Shown here: one piece after another, positions 13,491-24,529 of the stretch
Numbering within the stretch: the stretch's first letter is position 1
How the letters are laid out: every line of letters begins with the position of its first letter
Source: Glandiceps talaboti
Taxonomy: Eukaryota > Hemichordata > Enteropneusta > Spengelidae
NCBI RefSeq assembly: GCF_964340395.1
Contig: NC_135563.1
Span: forward strand, 2,618,001 to 2,682,000
Direction of reading: 5' to 3'
DNA length: 64,000 nt
Position numbers and translations under genes: made by a program
The notes under the pieces: generated by a model
The model's input: only the letters and a program-made list of their open reading frames with translations
Told to the model about the DNA's origin: nothing
The model's database searches: none

Positions 13491-13503
13491 ATGTATGTAT
13501 GTA
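13340..13503. repeat. (ATGT)n-(GT)n-(ATGT)n compound microsatellite
   Basis: Roughly 18 ATGT units, then about 27 GT dinucleotides, then a further block of ATGT. The apparent Cys/Val/Met-rich open frames here are artefacts of the repeat. Confidence 0.98.
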
Positions 13504-13589
13504 TGGGAAGTTGTCTTGGGCCTAGTTATGCTTGTTTATTTATGTCTTATCAATTAAGAACACCATATTTTCAGCTCGTATCAAGGGAT

Positions 13590-14424
13590 CTTACCTGATC
13601 TATATAAACGATTTATTGATGACGGCGTTGGTGCAGCTTCACTCAAACTTGAGGACTTTATGCAATTTATTAACTACATATGTAATTTTAATCCTGCTAT
13701 TCAGTATACTTATGATATTTCTGAACTAACTATCAATTTCCTTGACATCTCCCTTAGGGTTGATGGTGATGATATAGCTACATCTCTTTATACTAAACCT
13801 ACTGATTCACATTCATATTTGCAGTATGGTTCATCACATCCTAATAAGTGTAAATATTCCATTCCCTGTTCACAATTACTTCGTTTACGTCGTACTTGTA
13901 GTAGTGATTTGGATTTCAGAGAAAGGTCTGCTGAATTTTGCACGTACTTCCATCAACGTGGTTACCCTATGTCGGTTACCAATGCGGCTTTACTTAAAGT
14001 ATCATCTTTGTCTAGGGAAGCTTGTATCAAATCACATGATCAGAAGAGTAACAACGATCGTCCCATACTAGCTCTTGCATATATACCATCCCTTTTCCAC
14101 TAGAGTTAAGAACATTATATACAGGCATTTTAATATCTTACGTTCTAATAGGATTACCAATTCATTGTTTCCTGAAGTACCTTTAACAGCTTGGCGTCGT
14201 GATACCAATCTTAGAGATATGGTGGTCCATACAGAACAACGTGAATTGGAAGTTAATGCTGGTTCATTTCCATGCGATCGTACTCGATGTGGTACATGTC
14301 GTTTCATTATTAATACTATAATAATGTTTTTGGCCCTTAGAACAGTGCCTGTTACGAGTAGATTTACTTGTATTAGCACTAATGTAGTGTATTGCATTAC
14401 ATGTCAGAAATGTGTTTTTTTCTT
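13590..14424 (+). pseudogene. Penelope-like element fragment: RT C-terminus and start of GIY-YIG linker
   Basis: Translation gives the RT palm motif RFIDDGVGAA (FIDD at 13612-13623). Further on come FLDISL, then KPTDSHSYLQYGSSHPNKC and LLRLRRTCS, all hallmark blocks of Penelope-like reverse transcriptases. After a frame change near 14085 it continues with LFPEVPLTAWRRDTNLRD, CDRTRCGTCRF and VVYCITCQKC. The last two are the Cys-rich linker that precedes the GIY-YIG endonuclease in this family. The endonuclease itself is absent: similarity stops where a TCTG repeat block begins. The RT fingers upstream are also missing. It is a dead fragment with at least one frameshift. Confidence 0.88.
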
Positions 14425-14484
14425 CCGTAAGGAAGAGATATATTTATGGGTGGAAGTCTGTGTGTCTGTGTGTCTATGTGTCTG

Positions 14485-14531
<47 letters not shown>

Positions 14532-14585
14532 ATGTCTGTGTCATCGTTTTCTCCATAACGGCTAGCTCAATTCAAACGAAATTTT
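14425..14585. repeat. (TCTG)n-centred interspersed repeat at the Penelope/gypsy junction
   Basis: About 160 bp with a TGTC/TCTG run at roughly 14460-14535, flanked by TATTTATGGGTGGAAG and ACGGCTAGCTCAATTC. It separates the truncated Penelope-like fragment from the truncated gypsy pol. A similar composition (GTGTGTCTGTG then CTCAAAAACTAC) occurs at 59000-59035, so this may be an insertion of a dispersed repeat type. Confidence 0.6.
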
Positions 14586-17500
14586 GAGACTAGAATTGGT
14601 AACGATCGTGATAATTCAGAGAATGAATCATCCAATCACAATTTAGAGTGGCTTAATAAAATTAAAGTACCCTACGAGGAATTTACTCCTGAACAACAGA
14701 AACAGTTGAAAGACTTGTTAGTAAAACATCAAAGTGTATTCAGTAAAAGTGACAATGATCTAGGTTACACTGAGACTATAAAACATCAAATACACACGAC
14801 TGACGACATCCCAGTTAAATTACCTCATCGTCGTATCCCTCCTCATCTACAACCCGAAGTTAAACATCATTTACAACAATGGTTATTGAATGATGTCATT
14901 CGTCATAGTTCTAGTCCGTATGCTTCACAAGCTGTCCTCCTCGTGAGAAAGAAAGATGGTGGTCTACGAATATGTGTTGACTTTCGCGCTTTGAATAAGA
15001 AAACACGTCGTGATGCCTATCCACTTCCACGAATAGAGGAGTCTCTCGAAGCTCTGCGGGGAGCTAAGTATTATAGTTCGCTGGACTTAACTCAGGGTTA
15101 TTTGCAATGTGCAATGGACGAAAATGACGTACATAAGACCGCCTTTAGAGTTGGGGTTGGTGGGCTCTATGAGTTTACACGAATGCCTTTCGGCCTATGT
15201 AACGCCGTAGCTAGTTTTCAACGACGTATGGAAGCATGCTTAGGAGATCAAAGTTATGAAACCCTCTTACTATACCTGGATGATATTTTAGTTTTCTCTC
15301 GTACATTTGGAGAAATGATAGAAAGATTAGATATGGTTTTTGATCGACTGAAAAAGGAAGGACTAAAGATAAAACCTAGCAAATGTTACTTGTTTAAAAG
15401 AGAAGTAAAGTATCTCGGACACTTAGTTTCTGAAAGGGGAATATCTACTGACCCTGAAAAGATATCGGCTATAGTGGAATGGGAACGACCACAGAACGAA
15501 TCTCAGCTTAGGGGTTTCCTCGGGTTAGCTGGTTATTACCGTAGATTTGTTCCACACTTTGCTCGTATAGCATCGCCATTACATGAATTGTTGAACGGTC
15601 CGAGTGGAACGAAAGGAAAGAGAAAGAACAGGAATAAAAGAACGAACGTATCGAACTCTGTGGTCATGTCAGTGACAGAAAGATGGAACGAAGAATGTCA
15701 GGCTGCATTTCTTGAACTAAAGAAACGTCTTGTTTCAGCACCAATACTAGGGTATCCTGACTTTACAAAACCGTTCATAGTTGAAACGGATGCCAGTTTT
15801 AAGGGACTTGGTGCAGTGTTATCTCAGGATCAAGAAAATGGTAGAGTGGTGATTGCATATGGTAGTCGAAGTCTTAAACCTTCTGAGCGCAATATGGAAA
15901 ATTACAGTGCCTGAAGTTGGAGTTGTGGGCTGTGGCAGATAAATTTCGAGACTACCTCCTCGGTGCGAAATTTGTAGTCTATACGGATAACAACCCTTTA
16001 TGCTATTTGGAGACTTCAAAATTAGGAGCTGTAGAAATGCGTTGGGTTTCTCAATTATCACAATTTGACTTCACTATTAAATATAGGTCTGGTCAGCATA
16101 ATAGGAATGCAGATGCACTTAGTCGCAGATTTGGACTGATGGAAAATCCGCAAGAAACTATCGTCCAATCAGCTAGCATTCAAAATGATATTAGGAACAT
16201 CTTCATCCAGTACAATCATACCACTTGACTTAAAATTTGCAGTAGAAAATGAAATCATCACAACTAGAATGAATAATATCAATATGCAACCAAAATCTTC
16301 ATCTACATTACCATCTATTTCTAGGGATGAACTCATTAAGTTACAGAACGAGGATCCTGTAATTGGTCGTGTCATGCATCATTGGCGTCTGGAACGACTA
16401 CCCACAAAACGGCAGTTAATGGTTGAACCAAAGCCAGTTAGAAAACTACTTCGAAGTTGGTCAAGATTCCAGATAGATGATGGTATACTTTATAGAAAGA
16501 TCCGTGATTGTGGCGAAGAAATTCTACAAATAGTACTCCCTTTGTCTTTGCAGTCACAAGTATTGAACTCTCTTGATGATCATGCTGGTCATCAAGGTAT
16601 AGAACGGATACTCTCATTGGTCAAGACACGGTGTTATTGGTCAGGATTCATCAAAGCTGTAGAAAGTTGGTGTAAGAAGTGTGACCGTTGTAAATTGGCG
16701 AAAGCACCTATGCCGAAAGTTAGACCATTGATGGGCAACCTGTTAGCATCTAAACCACTTGATATTTTAGCTATGGACTTTACAATCTTAGAGCCAGCTA
16801 CTGATGGTAAGGAGAACGTCCTTGTATTGACCGACGTATTTACCAAGTATACCCAGGCTATCCCTGCTAAGGTACTTGTCAATGATTGGTTCGTACGTTT
16901 TGGTGTACCAAGGAGGTTGCATAGTGACCAAGGACGAAATTTCGAAAGTAACGTCATCAAAGAATTATGTAAATTATATGATATCCAGAAATCGAGGACG
17001 ACTCCGTATCATCCCCAAGGAAACACACAGTGCGAGCGTTTTAATATGACTTTGCACGATAGATTACGAACACTTTCACATGAAAAGAAGAAAAAGTGGA
17101 CAGAACACATATCAGAGTTAGTGTGTGCTTATAATGCTACCCCACACTCATCGACTGGTTATTCACCATATTTCTTGATGTTTGGCAGAGAACCGAGACT
17201 ACCTGTCGATCATTTGTTGGGAATTGGTCTACAAGATGGTGAACAAGTTACCATATAGATGACTGGGTCTACCGGCATGGTTTAAGACTTTCAGATGCTT
17301 TTGGTAAGGCTGGCACTAACATGAAAAGGGAAGCTGTATATAGACAGAAGAATTATAATCAACACGCGGCTGAATATCCGATTCCAATTGGTGGAAAGGT
17401 GTATCTACGTAAACGAGTTTTAGGTCGAAATAAAATCCAGGATACTTGGAATGCTATCCCGTATAAAGTTGTTGGTAGACCTGATCCGAGTGGAAACGTG

Positions 17501-18106
17501 TATACTGTTGAACCAATTGACGGAGTTGGAACTAGTCGTAATGTAAATAGAAATGAAATATTGGACAGTAAGGAAATGGTGGATGAAACTATCAAGAAAT
17601 ACGATTCGTCTGAGGATGAATTGGACGTCCCTGTACCGACTAACAAACTTGACGAAAGTGAGACTGACAGTGACGATGACGAAACGTGTGTCTTACGTAT
17701 ACCACGTGACGATATTTCATTACCTGATGTTTATTCAAAACCTAGAGAAACTGTTATTGAGTCAGACTTAATTGACTATAATAAAATCACTCCTAATTAT
17801 ACTGTAACTGAAACCTCTAATCATACACACCCCACTAAAAATTCACATATCGATGATCAACACGAAGTTCAGCTGACTGATAGTCATAATATACCTTTGA
17901 GACGCAGTTCACGTAGTACTGCTGGTAAACATAGTAATCCGTACCATCTACCCCGTTCTGTTCTCCAACAGTCCCAAGTAGTTGACAATATAGAACATAG
18001 TAATCCTCAACCTTCGGTAATTGAACTAGGAAATGTACTGACTAATCTAGGATCAACTTTAGGAGAAGTAATCCTCAAGGGTTGGTTGAAAACTAATAAT
18101 AAATAA
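14586..18106 (+). pseudogene. Ty3/gypsy-like retrotransposon pol, 5'-truncated and frameshifted
   Basis: The order RT, RNase H, integrase is typical of Ty3/gypsy. RT shows DFRALNKKT, SSLDLTQGYLQ, MPFGLCNAVASFQ and the catalytic YLDD. RNase H shows ETDASFKGLGAVLSQ, YTDNNPL and NADALSR. Integrase shows the HAGHQG...CKKCDRC zinc-binding region, then [14 protein letters not shown] and CERFN carrying D, D and E. The end carries a VYLRKRVLGRNK SH3-like module and an acidic tail with LRRSSRSTAGKHSNPYHLP. No gag, protease or 5' LTR precedes it. Reading breaks occur near 15912 (one base lost within RNase H), 16200 and 17250. A short in-frame gap near 16868, between the first two catalytic Asp residues, also seems likely. 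It cannot make a full polyprotein. Confidence 0.95.
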
Positions 18107-18223
18107 CTAGAGAAAAAAAATCTAACCCCTAACGTAGTGTATATAAGTTTTGTTTTGTTATTGTTGTAAGTTTAAATTTTGTTGAGTAATCTGCCGAGAC
18201 AGCAGAATTTAAGTGGGAGAGAA
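18107..18223 (+). other. gypsy 3' non-coding end with polypurine tract
   Basis: The short segment between the pol stop and the LTR ends in the purine run AAGTGGGAGAGAA (18211-18223). That is the expected primer for plus-strand synthesis immediately before an LTR starting with TG. Confidence 0.8.
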
Positions 18224-18333
18224 TGTGAGCCAAGATTTCTCGTTCTCTCGATTGGTCACTTGTTGTGTTCGACAGGTGTAAGTTTAGATATTTTACATTC
18301 AAATGAGCTTTATAAGGCGAGCCACACCCCAGA
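18224..18333 (+). mobile_element. gypsy 3' LTR, left part (interrupted)
   Basis: The LTR starts TGTGAGCC directly after the polypurine tract. It carries a TATA-like TTTATAAGG at about 18309 and breaks off after CACCCCAGA. The remainder begins at 46161. Together they make an LTR of about 435 bp with TGTGA/TCACA ends, the promoter in the left part and the poly(A) signal in the right. Confidence 0.85.
18325..18333. repeat. 9-bp target-site duplication, left copy
   Basis: CACCCCAGA directly abuts the terminal inverted repeat that starts at 18334. The identical nonamer abuts the opposite terminus at 46161-46169. Confidence 0.85.
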
Positions 18334-18364
18334 TATGGCGTAGAATGCCTGCCAATATTCGAAA

Positions 18365-18725
18365 ATACAATACTGCAATGACTATATGCAATACTGCAAT
18401 GACTATATGCAATACTGCAATGACTATATGCAATACTACAATGACTATATGCAATACTGCAATGACTATATGCGATATGACTATATGAGATGACTATATG
18501 CGATATGACTACATGAGGTGACTACATGCGATATGACTACATGCGATGTGACTACATGAGATGACTACATGCGATATGACTACATGAGATGACTACATGC
18601 GATATGACTACATGAGGTGACTACATGCGATGTGACTACATGAGATGACTACATGCGATATGACTACATGAGATGATCTACTACATGCGACATGACTACA
18701 TGAGATGACGATATGCAATACTGCG
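18365..18725. repeat. Left TIR tandem array of foldback copy 1
   Basis: Degenerate 21-bp ACTATATGCAATACTGCAATG units are followed by mixed 13- and 15-bp units (GACTACATGAGAT, GACTACATGCGATAT, GACTACATGAGGT). The reverse-complement array lies at 20755-21020, so single strands could fold back. Confidence 0.95.
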
Positions 18726-20754
18726 ATGATGACATGATATGCGGCGATTTTGTAATGACGTTATGCCATTCGTAGATTATTCAATACGCATAATACGAGT
18801 ATTAATATGAAACAGGCTAGGGAGTACTCCTCAGCATGTTGCACGTGGTAAGAGGTGGACCATTTGATATCCTGGGGGGGGGGGGGGGAGGGCTTGGAAG
18901 ATTTTGGGGGAAAAAAGATGCCAAATGGATTTGCTTGAAAAAAAATCCGGATATGAGAGGGTTATGGAAAAAAAAGATGGACCACTGCTGCTAGAAAAAA
19001 AATGTCTTGGCAGGGAAATGATGCACAGGTTCGAGTATACTGTTCAAATTGCTCGTACCTCTCCAACCAGGACACTTGTCAAATCATGACAAACAGTTTC
19101 AAACACATGTCAGGGACCAGTCAGTTTCGTTAGCCTGTGGTACATATAATATTTGTTCTTGTCTCTGTTTCTTTCAGAAATGGTTTAAATATTACTTCAT
19201 GTAAGGGTTCAAACATAACTATACATAAAAAATATACATATAATACATGTATTACCTAGCTACAACACTAGTTACAGAACATGCCATGTAAGTGTTTGGC
19301 TGTTTCACAATCAGTGCTTCACTTATCTTACACTTTGGGGCAAAAGTGAACTTGAAGGTTTTGTAATGGTAACCTTCATACTATTGGATAGTTTATAAAA
19401 GAACTTAATCTAAATTGTTCTAGTCTCTTCAGTATGAATTTGTCAAAAGGGATGCTATACTTCCTATTTCAGACACTACATGTATCGACACCACAACTCA
19501 AATTCAAGTTTATATTGTACACTCCTAAAGTGCTCTAACACATCAGTAACTTTACTATAAATGCAATATCAATGACCCTATACCAATGTTACAGGCCCAC
19601 TTTTATAACATGGAAAACTTATGTAAAAAGTTATATTTACTTTAGCTTTTCGATGTTTGGCAATATATATCTCAGAGGCTATGAATAACCTAAAAATCGC
19701 CTAAATAGAAACAAAAAGCTGCAGATCTGGCGGGGGGGGGGGGGGGGGGCCTTGGACTCCATCACCCCAGAGGCCACTCATTCGTTAAACCAACAATAAG
19801 ATTCACCAAAATTGGTAAAAAAAAACTTAAAAAGCTTCTAGGGGAGATCCCCTAGGACCCCCCCCCCATAAGAGGTAGACATGTCCAAGCCTCAAATCAA
19901 AGTTCTTCCCTCCACCTCTTACTGTCAAGATGCTATGAAATTTTATTTCAAAAATGTTTCAACCATGTGTAGTTGCTTTTTACATGTTAGAGCTGTCTTG
20001 TAAAGCTTGCAAATTATTGTCTGAAAGTGTCTGTGAATAGCCTAAACATTGCCTTTAGAAGTAAAAATCATCCAGGCCGTTTTCTAGGGGGAGACCGGCT
20101 AGAACCCCCCCCCCCCCCATTCACAGACACTCGCACAAGAGGTGGACATATCCCAGTCTCAAAGCTCTTCCCTCTACAACTTACTGTCAGATGCTATGAA
20201 ACTTTATTCAGGGGGGGGGGGGTCAGTGACTTTTTGTCGGCCCAATGGAAAAAAAACACTGACACCCCCCCCCCCCCCATCCACCAATCTGGAGAAACTG
20301 ACCGGTCTATCTGAATGTTTGAGCTCACCAATCAAGTTTCCGATTTGTATTTTCAGTGTGTCACCATACCATGGCATGCTTATTTATTTGAAAATCAAAC
20401 ATGTATGAAATATGTAGTTTTTTAAATATAATATGTGTGTGATAGAACAGCATCTTTTTACTCTCTCTATTACCGTGTGCCAAAACCAAACAGAAAATTG
20501 TGGCAACAAATGTAGGTGTTCAACATTGACGTAAAAAAATCCGGATATCTCAAAGAAGCAAAGAAAAAAAAAGTTGCCAGCATAGGAAAAGGAGAAAAAA
20601 ATAATTCTCAGGCAAGCAGGTGGGAAAAAAAATAATGACTCTCCACCAATCTTCCAAGCCCCCCAGGATATCGAATGGTCTACCCCTTATGCATATTGAA
20701 TAATCTACGAATGGCATAACGTCATTACAAAATCGCCGCATATCATGTCATCAT

Positions 20755-21020
20755 CTCGCATCGCAGTATTGCATGTAGTCATCTAATGTAGTCATATCGC
20801 ATGTAGTCATCTCATGTAGTCACATCGCATGTAGTCACCTCATGTAGTCATATCGTATGTAGTCATCTCATGTAGTCATATCGCATGTAGTCACCTCATG
20901 TAGTCATATCGCATGTAGTCATCTCATGTAGTCACATCGCATGTAGTCACCTCATGTAGTCATATCGCATGTAGTCACCTCATGTAGTCATATCGCATGT
21001 AGTCATCTCATGTAGTCATG
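20755..21020. repeat. Right TIR tandem array of foldback copy 1
   Basis: CATGTAGTCATATCGCATG-type units, the inverse of the left array. It ends at CATGTAGTCATG next to unrelated sequence, without the terminal 50 bp found in copy 2. Confidence 0.95.
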
Positions 21021-21412
21021 TGTGTCATTTAGATTTATTGTCATGTGTGCATCATTCGCCTTGTGTGTGCGTCATTTATAGTCACGAGCACAGGACACGT
21101 ATTATTGCTTAGATTGCCGCCCTGGATCGCCGTTTTCTTAGGAAAATATCGTACGAATCCTGCTGCTACAAATGTGTCAATCTCTAAAGTAGCGGAAATG
21201 TTTTTTTCTTACTTACAGGTAGGAATATATAGTCAAAAGGTTGTTATATCTAGTCTGTAGACCAGGAAAACAACAATCTAAGAAATATTACACGCCCCTG
21301 TGGTCATACGTGCATTACTTGCCTTATGTGTGTCATTTATTTCCATACGCTAGTCATTTGCCATAAGATGTGTGTCATTTGCTCTTACGCATACATAATT
21401 AATTGTGTGTGT
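21021..21412. other. Degenerate GTGTGTCATTT-rich segment, no gene
   Basis: Recurrent TTGCCTTATGTGTGTCATTT-like words (for example 21317-21385) suggest a decayed tandem repeat. The 71-codon frame at 21045-21260 has no recognisable similarity. Confidence 0.5.
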
Positions 21413-21528
21413 CACTTACGTTAGACTGTAAGATACGTCCTGACGTTCCGCCCTCACCGGCGTGGGAGGGGTTGGCTGAAGTGTGAGGGCGCCCCATCAC
21501 GGCGTACCTTACAGACTACACTTACGTT
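21413..21528. mobile_element. 96-bp hairpin MITE with 10-bp target duplication
   Basis: The element at 21423-21518 begins AGACTGTAAGATACG and ends CGTACCTTACAGACTA. Its arms pair over about 35 bp, including CGCCCTCAC against GTGAGGGCG. It is flanked by perfect direct repeats CACTTACGTT at 21413-21422 and 21519-21528. It is more GC-rich than its surroundings. A 10-bp duplication with a near-complete hairpin suggests a minimal Mutator-like or foldback-type MITE. It carries no coding capacity. Confidence 0.85.
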
Positions 21529-21594
21529 CATCATCATCACACATCATGATCAAATGTAGACGAATAATAAAAAGTAAGTACCCTAGAGAAGACA

Positions 21595-22680
21595 CTTAAC
21601 ACTCTAAGCCGTCAGATGTAGGTGATGTACACTTGATATCTTGTAGATGTAATAGAAATTGCCTTGAATGACAGCCACAAAAGCCAGACGATAGTACTTT
21701 CAGTTGGTCATTATATGTATAGACTATTTATAGAACTTATGGTATATTTTATTTCATTTATTTCATTCATCTAGATTAACGGGTATATACCGAGTACCGT
21801 TATGATATGGCAAGTCGGGCAAAAAAGTCCCCTGAACGTTAGATCCTTGATATTTTTATTGTCCATTCCTAATCCCATATGATGTACAGGGTTGGTAGAA
21901 CTTCACTGAGCTCTGTTGAAATGTGGCACATGAAATATTGAATCTAACGTCCATATTATCTAGTCAATGCTAGGGGTATCATTGCTGCCAAGCAATTCTT
22001 TGTCGCTTCCTTTGAGTTGCCATACATACCCTTTTATATACAATAGGCCACAGTTTTTCCTTTATTTTTATTTATTACTTTTTTTTATTTATTTATTTAT
22101 TTTTTTTTTGGGGGGGGGGGGCAAGTTTAATACACACACTCACAATGCTTGACAGCCAATAGTGAGGAGTTATGAGGGTATGGTGCCATTATAACTCTCA
22201 AACATGAAAACCTATAGTTTGTGTTGGTGTTGGTGTAAAAATAACTTGAATATGACACAGGGCGAACATGACGAATGCAGGTGGAGACGCGGGAAGGATG
22301 GCGAATGCAGATGAAGACGCAGCGAAGATGATGAATGCAAATGGAGACGTGGTGAAATTGGTGACAGTGGTGGAAGTGCGAAATTTGTGTCTGTGGATGT
22401 TAAGTATGAGAGAAAGTCCATAGCCAGGCAAGTGAAAATAATCCAAACTACCGACCCTCTGACCTAACCTAACCTGAGGACAACCCAAAATGAGAAGAAA
22501 AAGAAAAAAGATGAACCGTTTGTGTATATGTAATATGTGGTCATGCGTCGTGATGGCAAAAAAGGACCGAGGCGTGAGGTAGTTGATGGCGATGATGATG
22601 AAAATACGGGTAGTATTTGAAATGTGTAGGTTGGAGAGGGGGTTATAAGAACAACAGTCACTCATTCATTCATTCATACT
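21595..22680. repeat. Duplicated block, left copy (pairs with 24530-25650)
   Basis: About 1.1 kb aligns in direct orientation with 24530-25650 at an offset of roughly 2,940 bp. Shared landmarks include CCATATTATCTAGTCAATGC, GCTGCCAAGCAATTCTTTGT, and a GATGGCGA/GACGCGG-rich part. Identity is uneven, so the duplication is old or the block is a dispersed repeat. A poly-T/poly-G run at about 22080-22121 lies inside. The reverse-strand 155-codon frame has low-complexity composition and I do not accept it as a gene. Confidence 0.75.
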
Positions 22681-22987
22681 TAGAAAAGTAAAAGCATTTT
22701 AATTTCACAAGATTTTGATAATCATTTTCTTTGGCCTTTGTAACCATCTATTGTTTTGTTATAGTTCCATGCTAATGTTATAAAAAAATAGTATAAAAAT
22801 TAAAATTACTGAAAATGTAACATGTAAAATTAACTATATATGCAGTGTGCGTGAACAAAAAGAGTGTTTCCTGTCAACAGATGGGCAGGACATTGTGTTT
22901 TTATATTTGTCAAGTGGGGGGGGATTGTTTTGTGGATGAATTGCAGGGGGGGGGGGGTCACTATTTTTAAGTACAACATGAACGGTT

Positions 22988-23962
22988 GCTAGTATTCAAT
23001 TCCCACATTTCTTGCAATAGTGCTATTTAATACCGGGTGCTAGTATTCAATTCCCACATTTCTTGCAATAGTGCTATTTAATACCGGGTGCTAGTATTCA
23101 ATTCCCACATTTCTTGCAATAGTGCTATTTAATACCGGGTGCTAGTATTCAATTCCCACATTTCTTGCAATAGTGCTATTTAATACCGGTTGCTAGTATT
23201 CAATTCCCACATTTCTTGCAATAGTGCTATTTAATACCGGGTGCTAGTATTCAATTCCCACATTTCTTGCAATAGTGCTATTTAATACCGGGTGCTAGTA
23301 TTCAATTCCCACATTTCTTGCAATAGTGCTATTTAATACCGGTTGCTAGTATTCAATTCCCACATTTCTTGCAATAGTGCTATTTAATACTTGGTGCTAG
23401 TATTCAATTCCCACATGTCTTGCAATAGTGCTATTTAATACCGGTTGCTGGTATTCAATTCCCACATTTCTTGCAATAGTGCTATTTAATACCGGGTGCT
23501 ATTATTCAATTCCCACATTTCTTGCAATAGTGCTATTTAATACCGGGTGCTAGTATTCAATTCCCACATTTCTTGCAATAGTGCTATTCAATACCGGGTG
23601 CTAGTATTCAATTCCCACATTTCTTGCAATAGTGCTATTTAATACCGGGTGCTAGTATTCAATTCCCACATTTCTTGCAATAGTGCTATTTAATACCGGG
23701 TGCTAGTATTCAATTCCCACATTTCTTGCAATAGTGCTATTTGATACCGAGTGCTAGTATTCAATTCCCACATGTCTTGCAATAGTGCTATTTAATAATG
23801 GATGCTAGTATTCAATTCCCACATTTCTTGCAATAGTGCTATTTAATACCGAGTGCTAGTATTCAATTCCCACATGTCTTGCAATAGTGCTATTTAATAA
23901 TGGATGCTAGTATTCAATTCCCACATTTCTTGCAATAGTGCTATTTAATACCGAGTGCTATT
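22988..23962. repeat. 51-bp tandem satellite, about 19 copies
   Basis: Units of 51 bp contain GCTAGTATTCAATTCCCACA, TTTCTTGCAATAGTGC and TATTTAATACCGGGT. Most copies are nearly identical. The rightmost alternate between ACCGAGTGC and AATGGATGC endings, a short dimeric pattern at the array edge. The satellite sits between the two copies of the 1.1-kb duplicated block. Confidence 0.97.
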
Positions 23963-24035
23963 ATTGAAGTGTGTAATAGTGACCCACTTTGAGTGTTATA
24001 TTATCCATATCCATATTATTGATAATGGTCTTTCT

Positions 24036-24098
24036 GAGACCTCGACCTTTGACCTCGACCTTTGACCTCGACCTGTATCTTCAAGGTCAAATAGCCAA
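24036..24098. promoter_or_regulatory. Cluster of TGACCT direct repeats (nuclear-receptor-like half sites)
   Basis: CTTTGACCTCGACC is repeated, followed by a separate AAGGTCAAA. On the minus strand this reads AGGTCAAAGGTC, the DR1 form bound by RXR, HNF4 and COUP-TF type receptors. It may equally be a short accidental tandem repeat, and no promoter is nearby. Confidence 0.35.
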
Positions 24099-24529
24099 AC
24101 ATTAATCATAGTGCATAGTACACAGCAGAGATGCATAGACCAATTTCAACCAAGCCTGGCACAAATGTCAAACTTCACATTTTGTGCACAAGCTCAGTCT
24201 GGTAGCTTAATACATAGAAACCTAAATTAAATGACTTAATACCCATTTTATTTATAATGAGCTTTGAGACCTCGTCATTGCTTTGTTTTGTGACCTTTGC
24301 AATGATGACAAAATATTGGCCATATTTGTCATAAAAAATTCTGAATTTGACTTGGCTAGTAAGTTGAAATATTGAAGACTGTCTTTGATGAAGACTTGAT
24401 GAAAATTTATCAGTTTATGAACAACTTTCAGATGAATATTTGAGGCTACATCACTTTTCATCTGTGTTCATGACAGCACAGATCAATTGTAGATGAACAG
24501 CAAAGATAAGTAAAGAACTTCTAGATGAC
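24099..24529. other. Spacer, no gene seen
   Basis: AT-rich sequence between the receptor-like repeat and the right duplicated block. The 69-codon reverse frame at 24252-24461 shows no recognisable features. Confidence 0.55.

Larger units (their letters stand above)
18334..21020. mobile_element. Foldback-type element, copy 1 (right end missing)
   Basis: Order from the left: unique terminus; four to five ACTATATGCAATACTGCAATG units; a roughly 250-bp array of 13- and 15-bp GACTACATG units; an inner TIR with GGCGATTTTGTAATGACGTT; a 1.8-kb core; then the inverted inner TIR (20640-20755) and inverted array (20755-21020). The outermost right sequence (AATTTTCGAATATTGGCAGG in copy 2) is absent, so this copy is truncated at about 21020. 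The core has only short, unrecognised frames and several poly-G/poly-C runs, and no transposase is visible. Confidence 0.85.

Noticed and set aside
13283-13598. Cys/Val/Met-rich frames of 80-98 codons
   Set aside because: They are translations of the ATGT/GT microsatellite in three frames.
18334-18335. TA target duplication (Tc1/mariner) for the foldback family
   Set aside because: All termini begin with TA, which at first looks like a TA duplication, but the 9-bp CACCCCAGA repeat outside it explains the borders better.
22198-22665. 155-codon reverse frame in the duplicated block
   Set aside because: Ser/Thr/His-rich low-complexity composition, not maintained in the homologous block at 24530-25650.
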